DNA of 49,454 bases, taken from SAR202 cluster bacterium (GTDB lineage: Bacteria; Chloroflexota; Dehalococcoidia; Lucifugimonadales; Lucifugimonadaceae). The DNA is taken from the NCBI GenBank assembly GCA_008373205.1, contig RQOS01000035.1, positions 1 through 49,454 of the forward strand. Reading direction: 5' to 3'. The position numbers were made by a program, and so were the translations under genes. Below the pieces are notes generated by a model, which was given only the letters and a program-made list of their open reading frames with translations, was not told the origin of the DNA and made no database searches. Every line of letters starts with the position of its first letter. The stretch's first letter is position 1. Positions 7,738-15,843 of this stretch are shown piece by piece.

Positions 7738-8853
7738 ATGAATAATTTAAGTAGTTTTATATTAGTATTTTTATCTTTTGCTCTAATAAATTGTGGCTCA
7801 AGTTCATCTGAAAAAATCGAAGTTAAAAATAATCCGTCAGAAATTACAAACATAGCTTCAAAAAAGCAATTGGATTCTTCTTTAGAAAGCAAAAAAAATG
7901 ATTTTGAAAGAAAAGTAATACCAACATTAGCTAGAGATTCTAATGATAATACAAAAAATCCTATAATTTACCCAACTATAATTCCTACATTGTCTCCTAC
8001 TCCTTCACCGACTTCTAATCCTAATGCTGTAGTTTTTGAGAATGTAGAATTTGAAAATTATATAAAAGAAAAATTAGGGAAATCTCTTATTGATTCTTAT
8101 ATTACTTTTGAAGATATCTCTAATATCAAGGAGATAAAAATAGGGGGGCAAATTGGTCAAACGAATTTAAATAATAAAATTAGTATGGAAAACATAAGAG
8201 ACCTAAAATATTTTAAAAACCTTGAGAAATTAACTATTAGAGAAGCAGGAATAAATGATATAGATGGAATAGAGGAACTGCAAAATTTAGAATATTTAGA
8301 TCTTACAGGAAATAATATTGAAAATATAGAAAGAATTTCTCTTTTATATAATCTAGAACATCTCTATATGTATGATAATAAAATTTCTGATATTTGGGCT
8401 TTTACACCACAAAAAAATCCCTACTTAGAACATTTATGGTTAGATGGAAATAATATTTCTTCGATTTCTCAATTTGTCCCATCAATAAATGAATTCGCAA
8501 AACAATTAACTCATGTTGGTTTAGGTAGAAATCCAATAGTATCAGAAAATTGGCATTGGAATAAGGCGTTTAGTGAAAATTCATTTACTCTTCAAATTCC
8601 AGATCTAGGAATTGACGATGAGATACTTTATGAATTATTTTCTCAAGATCATGGGTTTCAAAATTTACAATATATAAACCTTGGAGGAAATAAAAAAATC
8701 AAGGATTTAGAACCTCTATTAGAACTCAAAGCATTAAAACAAATAACTTTAGATGAAAAATTACATGGAAATGCATTAGACAGACTAATGAGAGATGATG
8801 GGATAGATAAATTATCAGAAATTGGAGTTGATGTCAGATTTGTAAACAGATAA
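7738..8853 (+). CDS. Leucine-rich-repeat lipoprotein
   Basis: A 371-residue exported protein. The N-terminus is a short hydrophobic segment ending LINCGSSSS, a lipobox-like Cys where Asn at -1 is atypical, so lipidation is likely but not certain. A low-complexity Pro/Thr/Ser linker (PTIIPTLSPTPSPTS) follows at about 80-100. After it comes an SDS22/internalin-type LRR block with units such as LKYFKNLEKLTIREAGI, LQNLEYLDLTGNNI and LYNLEHLYMYDNKI, then degenerate repeats to the C-terminus. Such proteins sit on the cell surface and bind ligands or partners. A TTG two codons upstream is the alternative start; ATG fits the -10 better. Confidence 0.8.
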   Translation: MNNLSSFILVFLSFALINCGSSSSEKIEVKNNPSEITNIASKKQLDSSLESKKNDFERKVIPTLARDSNDNTKNPIIYPTIIPTLSPTPSPTSNPNAVVFENVEFENYIKEKLGKSLIDSYITFEDISNIKEIKIGGQIGQTNLNNKISMENIRDLKYFKNLEKLTIREAGINDIDGIEELQNLEYLDLTGNNIENIERISLLYNLEHLYMYDNKISDIWAFTPQKNPYLEHLWLDGNNISSISQFVPSINEFAKQLTHVGLGRNPIVSENWHWNKAFSENSFTLQIPDLGIDDEILYELFSQDHGFQNLQYINLGGNKKIKDLEPLLELKALKQITLDEKLHGNALDRLMRDDGIDKLSEIGVDVRFVNR

Positions 8854-8874
8854 TAATCTCTAGCTCAAAAAGCT

Positions 8875-9231
8875 TTAGTAAGCCAGTATGAGCAACATGA
8901 CAAGTAAAATTATGGTCATTAAAGGAATATCAATAAATGACCTTTGACTCATGATAGGTTTAGACATATCTTTTATTCTTCTTAAAATAATAGTAAATGA
9001 GGGTGTAGCTATAGACCAGAACCATATTCTACTTAACCACCCTGTTGGTTTGTTTAGTTCGAGTAATTGACTGTAAGTATTTGAATCAAAAATAATAATA
9101 TCAAGCAAGTTAAAAAACATAAGTGATATTAATGCGAATATAAACCAATAATATAATTGAGATCTTGTTGCTATAGCTTTAGTATTTGCATAATTTTTAA
9201 ATCCATCTTTGACTGCAGATATCAACTCCAT
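8875..9231 (-). CDS. DUF805 family inner-membrane protein
   Basis: A 118-residue protein. Landmarks are a soluble N-terminus (KDGFKNYANTKAIATRSQLYYWFIF), where the family has KYxxFxGRxxRxEFW, then a hydrophobic span, and PSFTIILRRIKDMSK, matching the PxxxLxxRRLHDxGRS segment. The C-terminus is one more hydrophobic span. AAGGAGAT stands before the ATG. Function of DUF805 (YhaH-like) proteins is unknown. It faces the LRR gene tail to tail with 21 bases between. Confidence 0.75.
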   Translation of the reverse strand: MELISAVKDGFKNYANTKAIATRSQLYYWFIFALISLMFFNLLDIIIFDSNTYSQLLELNKPTGWLSRIWFWSIATPSFTIILRRIKDMSKPIMSQRSFIDIPLMTIILLVMLLILAY

Positions 9232-9306
9232 ATTAAATCTCCTTTGATAAATATTCAGTTTCTATTATCAAGTTTATAATATTGAGAAAAAATTATAAAT
9301 TTATCA

Positions 9307-10434
9307 TTACCATTGCACAAACATCGGCATAATTATGTGCAAATATCCAGAATTTGCTGCTGATCGAAAGACTCCTGGCGATGAAGGGCTCATTGTTTCA
9401 ATTTCTATTTCATCACCATCTAACACTCCTAGAATTTCTCCTAGAAATTTAGAGTTGAAAGCAATTCTAGTTTCTTCACCTTCTATATCTGCCTTAATTC
9501 TAGCCTCATTAGAACCTAGTTCTTCAGCCTGAGACATTATTCTGACTGATCCTTCATTGTCTACATTTTCAGAGACCATTCTAATAATTCCACTTCCATC
9601 TCTTGCAAAAACAGATGCAGCATTTGTAGCTTGTAATATTTCTTGTCGATTAACTCTACAAATTGTTCCTTTTTCTGATGGTATTAATCTTTCATAATCA
9701 GGAAAGTTTCCTTGGATAAGCTGGGTTACGACTTCTATATCACCAAATTTGAATAAAGCTTGGCTCTTCTGATCAGTAACTGTCATGTCCAACATTCCAC
9801 TATCAGATCCTAGCAAAGAAAAAATTTCATTCATAGTTCTCCCTGGAACGATAACAGAAACATCTTCTTCGACTGAGGAATCACAACTACCCGTTTCAAC
9901 AGCTAATCTAAATCCATCAGCAGAAGCTAGTGTAAATTGATTATCTTTAATATCTACTTTAACTCCTGTAAGAGCAGGTCTTGATTCATCACTTGCAACT
10001 GCGAATCTCACTCTTGAAAGAGAACTCTTAAAATCAGAAGAAGATATAGATACTTTTGGTCCATCAGTGATATTAGGTATTGGTGGATAACTTTCTGGAT
10101 CTATTCCATTCATCTGTGCATCAAAATTTGCACAGTGTATTTTTAATCCAATAGGATTAGGAACCATCTCAATGTCTACTTTTTTGTCAGGTAGAGAGTT
10201 TATAAAATCTGAAAGCATTCTAGCAGGTATAGTTACTGAACCTTCTTCTTCTATTTGAGCTCCAATCCAAGTTGTTATAGCAATTTCTAAATTTGTAGCA
10301 GTTAATTTTAATCTGCCATTATCTGTTGCTATAAGAACATTTTGTGTTTCAGGGATAGTTGATCTTGTTGCAACTGCCCTACTAACTATTGCCAAACCTT
10401 TTCTAAGATTTGATTGAATACAACTGAGCTTCAT
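9307..10434 (-). CDS. dnaN: DNA polymerase III sliding clamp, beta subunit
   Basis: A 375-residue clamp, the normal length. It forms the ring that tethers DNA polymerase III to DNA. It opens MKLSCIQSNLRKGLAIVSRAV, contains TIPARMLSDFINSLPDKKV, and ends LHIIMPMFVQW, where the family usually ends PMRL or similar. The start at 10434 is set by GGAAGG seven bases upstream; the longer frame would begin on a TTG. No dnaA, recF or gyrB is adjacent, so this is not a classical origin locus in this window. A promoter candidate lies at 10478-10505. Confidence 0.95.
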   Translation of the reverse strand: MKLSCIQSNLRKGLAIVSRAVATRSTIPETQNVLIATDNGRLKLTATNLEIAITTWIGAQIEEEGSVTIPARMLSDFINSLPDKKVDIEMVPNPIGLKIHCANFDAQMNGIDPESYPPIPNITDGPKVSISSSDFKSSLSRVRFAVASDESRPALTGVKVDIKDNQFTLASADGFRLAVETGSCDSSVEEDVSVIVPGRTMNEIFSLLGSDSGMLDMTVTDQKSQALFKFGDIEVVTQLIQGNFPDYERLIPSEKGTICRVNRQEILQATNAASVFARDGSGIIRMVSENVDNEGSVRIMSQAEELGSNEARIKADIEGEETRIAFNSKFLGEILGVLDGDEIEIETMSPSSPGVFRSAANSGYLHIIMPMFVQW

Positions 10435-10477
10435 ATAGATGCCTTCCAAAAATTATTTTCTAAGTAATATTATGTAA

Positions 10478-10505
10478 ATTATAAAATCTAGAAGCAAATT
10501 TACAA
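10478..10505 (-). promoter_or_regulatory. Putative dnaN promoter
   Basis: On the minus strand TTGTAA (10505-10500), a 16-base spacer, then TATAAT (10483-10478). It lies about 45 bases upstream of the dnaN ATG and overlaps the upstream side of the divergent larB promoter region. Confidence 0.5.
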
Positions 10506-10510
10506 GGATT

Positions 10511-10516
10511 TATAAT
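10511..10516 (+). promoter_or_regulatory. Putative larB -10 element
   Basis: TATAAT at 10511-10516. Transcription starting about seven bases downstream would begin at the first base of the inverted repeat at 10523-10552, so the hairpin would be the entire 5' leader. No good -35 is visible. Confidence 0.35.
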
Positions 10517-10522
10517 AATTTG

Positions 10523-10552
10523 TTTATTATTTTATTGATGTAAAATAATAAA
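10523..10552 (+). repeat. Perfect 12-bp stem-loop abutting the larB start codon
   Basis: TTTATTATTTTA (10523-10534) and TAAAATAATAAA (10541-10552) are exact reverse complements with a six-base loop (TTGATG). The last base touches the ATG at 10553. No Shine-Dalgarno is present in this leader. All pairs are A-T, so the structure is weak and could be melted by warming or ribosome binding. Confidence 0.6.
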
Positions 10553-11215
10553 ATGACTAACGAAGACAACACAACTGAATTTGCAGAGATAGATTACGAC
10601 AGAGAAAAAAGAACTGGTTTTCCAGAAGTAATATTTGGAGAAACAAAAACTCCAGAGCAATCATCCAAAATAGCAAAAAGAATATATGATAATTCAGGTC
10701 TTTTTCTAATTACGAGAACTAATAAAGAAACATATGACAAGGTAATAAAGCTTATTCCTGAAGCAAATTTTGATTCAGAAGCAAAAATGATCTGGTTATC
10801 AAAAAACAAAAAAAAGTCTAATGGTTTTGTATGTGTAGTAAGTGCCGGAACTTCAGATATACCGATAGCAAAAGAAGTTGAAATAACTGCTTCATTGATG
10901 GGCAATAAAACAGAAATAATTAATGATGTTGGGGTTACAGGTATACATAGAATTCTAGGAAAAGTAGAAAAAATAAAAAAAGCTGATTGCGTAGTTGTTG
11001 TTGCAGGTATGGAAGGAGCTCTTCCAACTGTAGTAGCAGGATTAGTTGATAAACCAGTTATTGCTGTACCTACATCGGTTGGCTTTGGCACTGGTGAAAA
11101 AGGTTATTCAGCTTTACTAACAATGCTAAACTCATGTGCCCCTGGTATATCAGTGGTAAATATTGATGCAGGATTTTCCGCAGGGTATCAAGCAGGGCTT
11201 ATTGCAAAGAGATGA
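10553..11215 (+). CDS. larB: Nickel-pincer cofactor biosynthesis carboxylase LarB
   Basis: A 220-residue member of the LarB/AIR-carboxylase (PurE-like) family. LarB carboxylates and hydrolyses nicotinic acid adenine dinucleotide in the first step of the (SCS)Ni-pincer cofactor made for lactate racemase LarA and relatives. Marks are the N-terminal DYDREKRTGFPEVIFGETKTPEQ region, CVVSAGTSDIPIAKEVEIT, NDVGVTGIHRIL, VVVAGMEGALPTVVAGLV and PTSVGFGTGEKGYSALLTMLNSCAPG, all characteristic. LarC, LarE and LarA are not in the window. Leader features are described separately. Confidence 0.92.
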   Translation: MTNEDNTTEFAEIDYDREKRTGFPEVIFGETKTPEQSSKIAKRIYDNSGLFLITRTNKETYDKVIKLIPEANFDSEAKMIWLSKNKKKSNGFVCVVSAGTSDIPIAKEVEITASLMGNKTEIINDVGVTGIHRILGKVEKIKKADCVVVVAGMEGALPTVVAGLVDKPVIAVPTSVGFGTGEKGYSALLTMLNSCAPGISVVNIDAGFSAGYQAGLIAKR

Positions 11216-11247
11216 TTTTTTGTGAATTAAATTAGCATGTAACTAAA

Positions 11248-11700
11248 TTATTGAAGTGTTTTAAGGTATTCAATAATGTCTGCGATTTCCTGATTTTCAG
11301 CCTCTTCCCAAGATGCAGGCATAAGATTTGAGTATCCTTCAACAAGGTATTCACCCGGGTATCTTATAGAAGCTTCAAGATAATCATCTGCTGAACTGTA
11401 ACCAGCTCTAGTAGCAGCTCTAGCATATACTCCAGCCTGACCAGGACCTACTAATTTCTCAGCACCAGTTGAATGACAGGCATTACACCCTTGGTTTTGG
11501 AACCATTCCTCACCTGAAGCTGCATTTCCTACAATTACAACCTCAACTACAGGAGCTGCACCAGCCATAACCATTTCCGTAGTAGCAGGAGTAGGTTCAA
11601 ATACAACTGGAGGAGCAGGTTGGTCTGTCACTTCCCTACAGGAAGTAAATATAAGCGCAAATATCGTGAAAACAAACAGTAAAATAAATTTTTTATTCAT
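11248..11700 (-). CDS. Class I cytochrome c lipoprotein
   Basis: A 150-residue exported mono-haem protein. A lipoprotein signal ends LIFTSC (C21). An Ala/Pro/Val-rich tether (about 24-60) leads to the haem domain with GCNACHS (C72, C75, H76), and M127 in SNLMPASW is the likely distal ligand. The domain ends with the usual IADIIEYLKTLQ helix. It would carry electrons at the outer face of the cytoplasmic membrane. No oxidase or dehydrogenase partner is adjacent. TATACT at 11707-11712 sits six bases before the ATG, so the message may be leaderless; no Shine-Dalgarno is present. Confidence 0.9.
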   Translation of the reverse strand: MNKKFILLFVFTIFALIFTSCREVTDQPAPPVVFEPTPATTEMVMAGAAPVVEVVIVGNAASGEEWFQNQGCNACHSTGAEKLVGPGQAGVYARAATRAGYSSADDYLEASIRYPGEYLVEGYSNLMPASWEEAENQEIADIIEYLKTLQ

Positions 11701-11706
11701 TTTTTG

Positions 11707-11712
11707 AGTATA
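11707..11712 (-). promoter_or_regulatory. -10 element (TATACT) of the cytochrome c gene
   Basis: TATACT on the minus strand ends six bases before the ATG at 11700, with no ribosome site between. This is the same spacing as at 7726 and 12030. Confidence 0.4.
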
Positions 11713-11786
11713 AATTAGTTTCTTGTTAATAACTAATGTTAAGAATAATCTAGGAAATAAGAAAAATAAATATAAAAAACCAATAA

Positions 11787-12023
11787 TTAATCAGATAATC
11801 TCTTAATTTCAATATTTTCTCCAGGTGCTAGAGCAACTTTTCTAAACTGAATGCCCAATTTAAGCATCCAATATGAAAGAGTAGCTTTACCAACACCTAA
11901 CTGATTAGCAGCACCAGTAAGACCCAATTCATTTACTAGCTCAGGTATTATCTTTTCTAGTTCACGTTTGAACTTCTTTTCAACACCAAGCATCTTTGCA
12001 GTTTTCTTAGATTCTATAGCCAT
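11787..12023 (-). CDS. Small helix-turn-helix DNA-binding protein
   Basis: A 78-residue basic protein. The centre IIPELVNELGLTGAANQLGVGKATLSYWMLKLG reads as a helix-turn-helix of the resolvase/homeodomain-like kind (AANQLGVGKATLSYWM is the turn plus recognition helix). No sensor domain is present. It is probably a local transcription factor. It sits alone, with an extended -10 (TGTTATAAT) ending six bases before ATG and a cluster of palindromes just upstream (12048-12119) that could be its own operators. Exact family not named. Confidence 0.7.
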   Translation of the reverse strand: MAIESKKTAKMLGVEKKFKRELEKIIPELVNELGLTGAANQLGVGKATLSYWMLKLGIQFRKVALAPGENIEIKRLSD

Positions 12024-12029
12024 ATTTTG

Positions 12030-12035
12030 ATTATA
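12030..12035 (-). promoter_or_regulatory. Extended -10 (TGTTATAAT) of the HTH gene
   Basis: Minus-strand TGT precedes TATAAT at 12035-12030, an extended -10. Six bases separate it from the ATG at 12023, giving a candidate leaderless transcript. Confidence 0.5.
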
Positions 12036-12047
12036 ACACAGTAATGA

Positions 12048-12120
12048 AAAAGTATAATACTTTTACAATATAAGTTTTGAATTTGTTCAAAACTTGTTTT
12101 GTATTATGTGCATTTTGAAC
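12048..12120. promoter_or_regulatory. Palindrome cluster upstream of the HTH gene
   Basis: AAAAGTAT-A-ATACTTTT at 12048-12064 is a perfect palindrome with a one-base centre. AAGTTTTGAA (12072-12081) and TTCAAAACTT (12086-12095) are perfect 10-bp arms with a four-base loop. A third copy of the TTTTGAA half-site is at 12113-12119. The sites overlap or flank the HTH promoter and are candidate operators for autoregulation. Confidence 0.5.
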
Positions 12121-12326
12121 TCAAATTAGCCTATTTTATTTAACAATTTTTTTATGATTTTATTATATATTATGAATTTTTTTTTATAAAAGTAGAAAAA
12201 ATACCTTTTAATTAATTCTCAAAAGAAAATTTATATAAAATTTACGAGATTTAAACTTTTTTGATTTTAGAGGCCTCAATTAAGTTTTGTATACTTTTTA
12301 TAGATTCTGAAAAAAATAAAGCTTAT
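12121..12326. other. AT-rich leader before the DedA gene
   Basis: With the palindrome cluster, 12024-12326 is a gene-free gap of about 300 bases. This half is nearly all A and T with long T runs (for example 12178-12186). No further gene, RNA motif or clear promoter is seen. Confidence 0.4.
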
Positions 12327-12962
12327 ATGGGCAACACAAGTTTAGAAAATTCAATAATTGAGTGGATAACTAAAGTTTTAGAGACAATAGATTATTTTGG
12401 TGTGTTTATATTAATGATTCTAGACCCCACTGCCCTGCCGATACCTGCAGAAATCATTCTTCCTCTGTCTGGATGGATTCTTGTTGATAATTTTGGAGAA
12501 GTATTATTTCTTTCTCTAATAGCAACAGTAGGATCTACGATTGGATGTATCATTGAATTTTATTTAGCTAGAGCTCTTGGAAGAAAATTCATAATAAAAT
12601 ATGGAAAATATATATTCATTACTGAAGAAGATTTACAAAAACAAGAAAGGGTTTTAAGACAAAACCAATTTTATTTCATATTCTTTACACGCTTAATTCC
12701 ATTAATTCCTAAATCTATAACTTCAATTATTGCCGGAATATATAATCTTAATTTATATAAATTTACAATTTTTACGTTCATCGCAACATTTCCAACCCTT
12801 TTTACTTATGTATATATTGGTAATAATCTAGGAGAGAACTATTCAGAGATAAGAAATTATGTGGGTGGTTATGGGATACCTATACTTATATTCTTATTAT
12901 TATGTATGTTGTTTTATTTTCTATTCAAATTTTATAAAATGAAACAAAGTAAAAGATTATGA
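12327..12962 (+). CDS. DedA family membrane protein
   Basis: About 211 residues. DedA (SNARE-associated/VTT domain) proteins are inner-membrane phospholipid transporters or scramblases. Landmarks are DPTALPIPAEIILPLSGWI, TVGSTIGCIIEFYLARALGR (the GxxxGxxxxYxxGRxxG region) and FFTRLIPLIPKSITSIIAGIYNLNLYKF (the family's FxxRFxPxxRxxxxxxAG motif, with Lys in place of the second Arg). The ATG at 12327 is preferred over a TTG at 12261 by alignment with the family; ribosome sites are poor for both. Its end overlaps the formate dehydrogenase start by four bases (ATGA), so the two are translationally coupled. Confidence 0.82.
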   Translation: MGNTSLENSIIEWITKVLETIDYFGVFILMILDPTALPIPAEIILPLSGWILVDNFGEVLFLSLIATVGSTIGCIIEFYLARALGRKFIIKYGKYIFITEEDLQKQERVLRQNQFYFIFFTRLIPLIPKSITSIIAGIYNLNLYKFTIFTFIATFPTLFTYVYIGNNLGENYSEIRNYVGGYGIPILIFLLLCMLFYFLFKFYKMKQSKRL

Positions 12963-15679
12963 TTGAAACTAAGTTTATAACCCTAAAGGTAAACGATGAA
13001 TTTATTACCGTAAGCGACGGTGATAGAATTTTGGCAGCAATTAATAAATCTAATAAATCTGTACCTACCCTCTGCTACGACGAAAGAATAGGACCTCAAG
13101 GAACATGTCGAATGTGTCTAGTAGAAATAAAAAAAGGAGAAAAATTAGAATATGTCGCGTCGTGTACTTATCTTGCTGAAGAAGGGTTAGAAGTATTTAC
13201 TCATTCTGATTCATTGATTGAATATAGAAAAACAATGTTAGAGCTTTCTTTATCAGAAATACGTTGGGATGAAGATAGTATGAAGCAAACAGAACTTACA
13301 AATAATGAATTTGCTGAAGCAGTTAAAGAATATAAACCTACAGATTTCTTCCCCAAATTACTTAAAAGAGAAGTTGCTAACGACCCTAATCCATTTATCC
13401 AGAGAGATTATGAAAAATGTATAGCATGTTATAGATGTACTAATATTTGTAATGATTGGGAACAAGCATCAGCAATTACTGTAGATGGAAGAGGACAAGA
13501 ATCAAAGATATTCTCTTTTTTTGATAATAAATTAATGGAATCTAATTGTACTTTTTGTGGCCAATGTATCAACACATGTCCTACTGGAGCATTATCTAAT
13601 AAAAAAATAGAAAAGAGTGTAAGCAAACCAGAAACTAAAACTAAAACTATTTGCCCATATTGTGGAGTCGGTTGTGGTATTGAGTTAATAAGTAATGGAG
13701 AAAAAATCCTTGGATCAACTCCTGACTTTGATGCTCCTAGTCTGGGTTCACTATGTGTAAAAGGACAGTTTGCATCATGGGATTTTGTTAACTCTAAGGA
13801 AAGGCTTACTGATCCTCTTTTAAAAAATAATAAAGGCGAGTTTGAAAAAGTTTCATGGGAAAAAGCTTATGAAGTTTTTAGTCAAAAACTAAATAATTCG
13901 ATAGATAATCATGGTCCAGACTCAACCGTATGGTGGGCTTCAGCTAGAGTTGTAACGGAAGCAAATTATTTATTACAAAAATTTGCTAGAACAGTTGTAG
14001 GTACTAATAATATTGATAATTGCTCACGTACCTGACACGCTCCTACGGTCGCTGGGATGGCGGTCATGGTTGGCAGAGGTGCTATGACTAATTCGATTGA
14101 AGAATTAGCAGGATCTAAACTATTATTAGTTACAGGTTCTAATACTACTGAAACTCATCCAGTTATTTCTTTAAGAATGAAAAAGGCCGTTAAGAATGGG
14201 GCTAAACTTATAGTTGTTGACCCAAGAAAAATTGAACTTACAAAATGGGCTGACAAATATATACAGATCAGAATAGGTACTGATATTCCATTCTATAATG
14301 CTGTTGCAAATTATATTATTCAAAATGATTTATACGACAAAGACTATGTTGCAACTAGAACTAGAAATTTTGAAGAAATTAAAGATCATCTGACAATGTA
14401 TACTCCCGAGTATTCTGCAAAGATTTGTGGAATAGATCCTGAAGACATAATTTATACAGCCAAAGAATATGCTAAAGCTTCTCCAAAATCAGCAATCTGT
14501 TACACAGTTGGTATAACTGAACATTCTTGTGGATCATATAATGTTCAAAGTTTAGCTAATTTAGCGATGATTTGTGGAAATTTTGGAAGAGAAAATGCAG
14601 GAGTAAATCCTCTAAGAGGACAAAATAATGTGCAGGGAGTAAGTGACTCCGGTTCCCTTCCAACAGATTTCCCCGGATATCAAAAAGTTGAAGCACCAGG
14701 GATGGTAGAAAAATTTGAAAAAATTTGGGATGCTGAATTACCTAGAAAAAGAGGTATGACTAAAATTACAGCTATGGATAAAATGAATTCAGGAGATGTA
14801 AAATTTCTTTTTGTAATGGGGGAAAATACTATTGTTTCTGATCCTAATGCAAACCATGCAATTCATGCTTTAGAAAATTTAGATTTTTTCGTCGTTCAAG
14901 ATATTTTTATGACACAAACAGCTAAAATGGCTGATCTTGTGCTACCAGCATCATCATTTGCTGAAGCAAATGGCACATTTGTAAATACTGAAAGAAGAGT
15001 ACAGAGAGTTAGGCCTGCAGTGAGCACTCCTGGAAATGCAAAGACAGATGTTGATATTATATTAGGTTTCTATGAAGCAATGGGAAAGAAACATAAAATA
15101 ACTGAACCTTCAGAAATATGGAAAGAAATGGCCAGTACTAGTCCCCTATTCAGTGGAATAAACTATGACAGAATAGAGGCTTTAGGTGGAATACAATGGC
15201 CTTGCCCTGATGAAGATCATCCAGGAACTAGATATTTACATAAAAATCAGATGGAATCAGGAGAAACTGGTATTTTTAGTCCAGTTGACCATATTGAACC
15301 AGCGGAACCAACAAATGAAGAATTTCCTTTTGTTTTATCTACAGGGCGAAGAAGATCAACTTATCATACTGGAACTCAAACTGGCAAAGCAAAGGGATTT
15401 GATGAAATTATTTCTGAAGAGTTAGTTGAAATAAATCCATTCGATGCTAAAAATCTTTCTATTAAAGAAAAGGATATTATAAAAGTTGAATCTAGAAGAG
15501 GTTCAGTAACTGCCAAGGCTAAGATTACAGATAAATCACCAGAAGGTGCCATTTTTATGAGCTTTGCTTTTCCAGACAAAACCAGAACTAACGATTTAAC
15601 TTCAGATGCAGTAGATTTTATTACTGAAACTCCAGAGTATAAAGCATGTGCCGTCAAAATAAGCATTGCCAATAAGTAA
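12959..15679 (+). CDS. fdhA: Selenocysteine-containing formate dehydrogenase, alpha subunit
   Basis: Read as one 906-residue protein with the TGA at 14033-14035 as selenocysteine 359. The frame stays open on both sides and the flanks match FdhF: NNIDNCSRT-Sec-HAPTVAG against NNVDCCARV-Sec-HGPSVAG. Domains in order are an N-terminal [2Fe-2S] (C39, C50, C53, C69), two [4Fe-4S] (C154/157/160/164 and C197/200/203/207), the MopB [4Fe-4S] (ICPYCGVGCG with C232/235/239, then C266), and the Mo-bisPGD catalytic domain ending with the dinucleotide-binding C-terminal domain. It oxidises formate to CO2; the N-terminal iron-sulfur domain suggests an NAD-linked or ferredoxin-linked cytoplasmic enzyme. No FdhD, NuoE/NuoF-type subunit or Sec machinery is in the window. 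A conventional gene caller would split it at 14035. Confidence 0.92.
14033..14062 (+). promoter_or_regulatory. Sec codon and bacterial SECIS-like hairpin
   Basis: Directly after the UGA, bases 14038-14062 fold by hand as C38-G62, G39-C61, C40-G60, U41-G59, a two-base bulge (A57, U58), C42-G56, C43-G55, U44-G54, A45-U53, a bulged C52, C46-G51, with apical loop GGUC (47-50; last two digits of the coordinate given). E. coli fdhF also presents GGUC in its SelB-binding loop. Bases 14036-14065 are about 70% GC, a marked island here. Confidence 0.8.
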
Positions 15680-15695
15680 AAATCAACTTTATAAT
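15666..15695 (+). promoter_or_regulatory. Promoter of tRNA-Arg, overlapping the end of the FDH gene
   Basis: TTGCCA at 15666-15671, an 18-base spacer, TATAAT at 15690-15695, then 15 bases to the mature 5' end of the tRNA. The -35 lies within the last codons of the formate dehydrogenase gene. Confidence 0.65.
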
Positions 15696-15710
15696 AGTAT
15701 ATGTATTTGT

Positions 15711-15787
15711 GTGCCCGTAGCTCAGCTGGATAGAGCAATTGGTTTCTACCCAATAGGTCGGGGGTTCGAATCCTCCCGGGCATGCCA
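15711..15787 (+). tRNA. tRNA-Arg (anticodon UCU)
   Basis: A complete cloverleaf: acceptor GTGCCCG/CGGGCAT (first pair G-U), D arm GCTC/GAGC, anticodon stem ATTGG/CCAAT with loop TTTCTAC (anticodon TCT, reading AGA), variable AGGTC, T arm GGGGG/CCTCC with TTCGAAT loop, discriminator G and an encoded CCA at 15785-15787. AGA is the expected major Arg codon in AT-rich DNA and is common in the neighbouring genes. Confidence 0.97.
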
Positions 15788-15843
15788 AAAAATAACTTAT
15801 TAATAGAACTATTCAATTTGTACTGAAATAGGTTCTGTAAAAA

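Noticed and set aside
9307-10560. Replication origin next to dnaN
   Set aside because: No dnaA, recF or gyrB gene and no cluster of TTATCCACA-like boxes is visible around dnaN.
10594-11091. Minus-strand open frame of 165 codons inside larB
   Set aside because: Entirely antisense to a well-supported larB, rich in Ile/Thr/Ser as expected for a shadow frame.
14057-15679. Separate formate dehydrogenase gene starting at the ATG after the TGA
   Set aside because: It lacks a ribosome site, begins inside the Sec-flanking motif, and is in the same frame as the upstream half; selenocysteine readthrough explains both halves.
15376-15816. Minus-strand open frame of 146 codons running through the tRNA
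   Set aside because: It covers the tRNA-Arg gene and the end of the formate dehydrogenase gene in antisense; its translation has no recognisable family and is a shadow.
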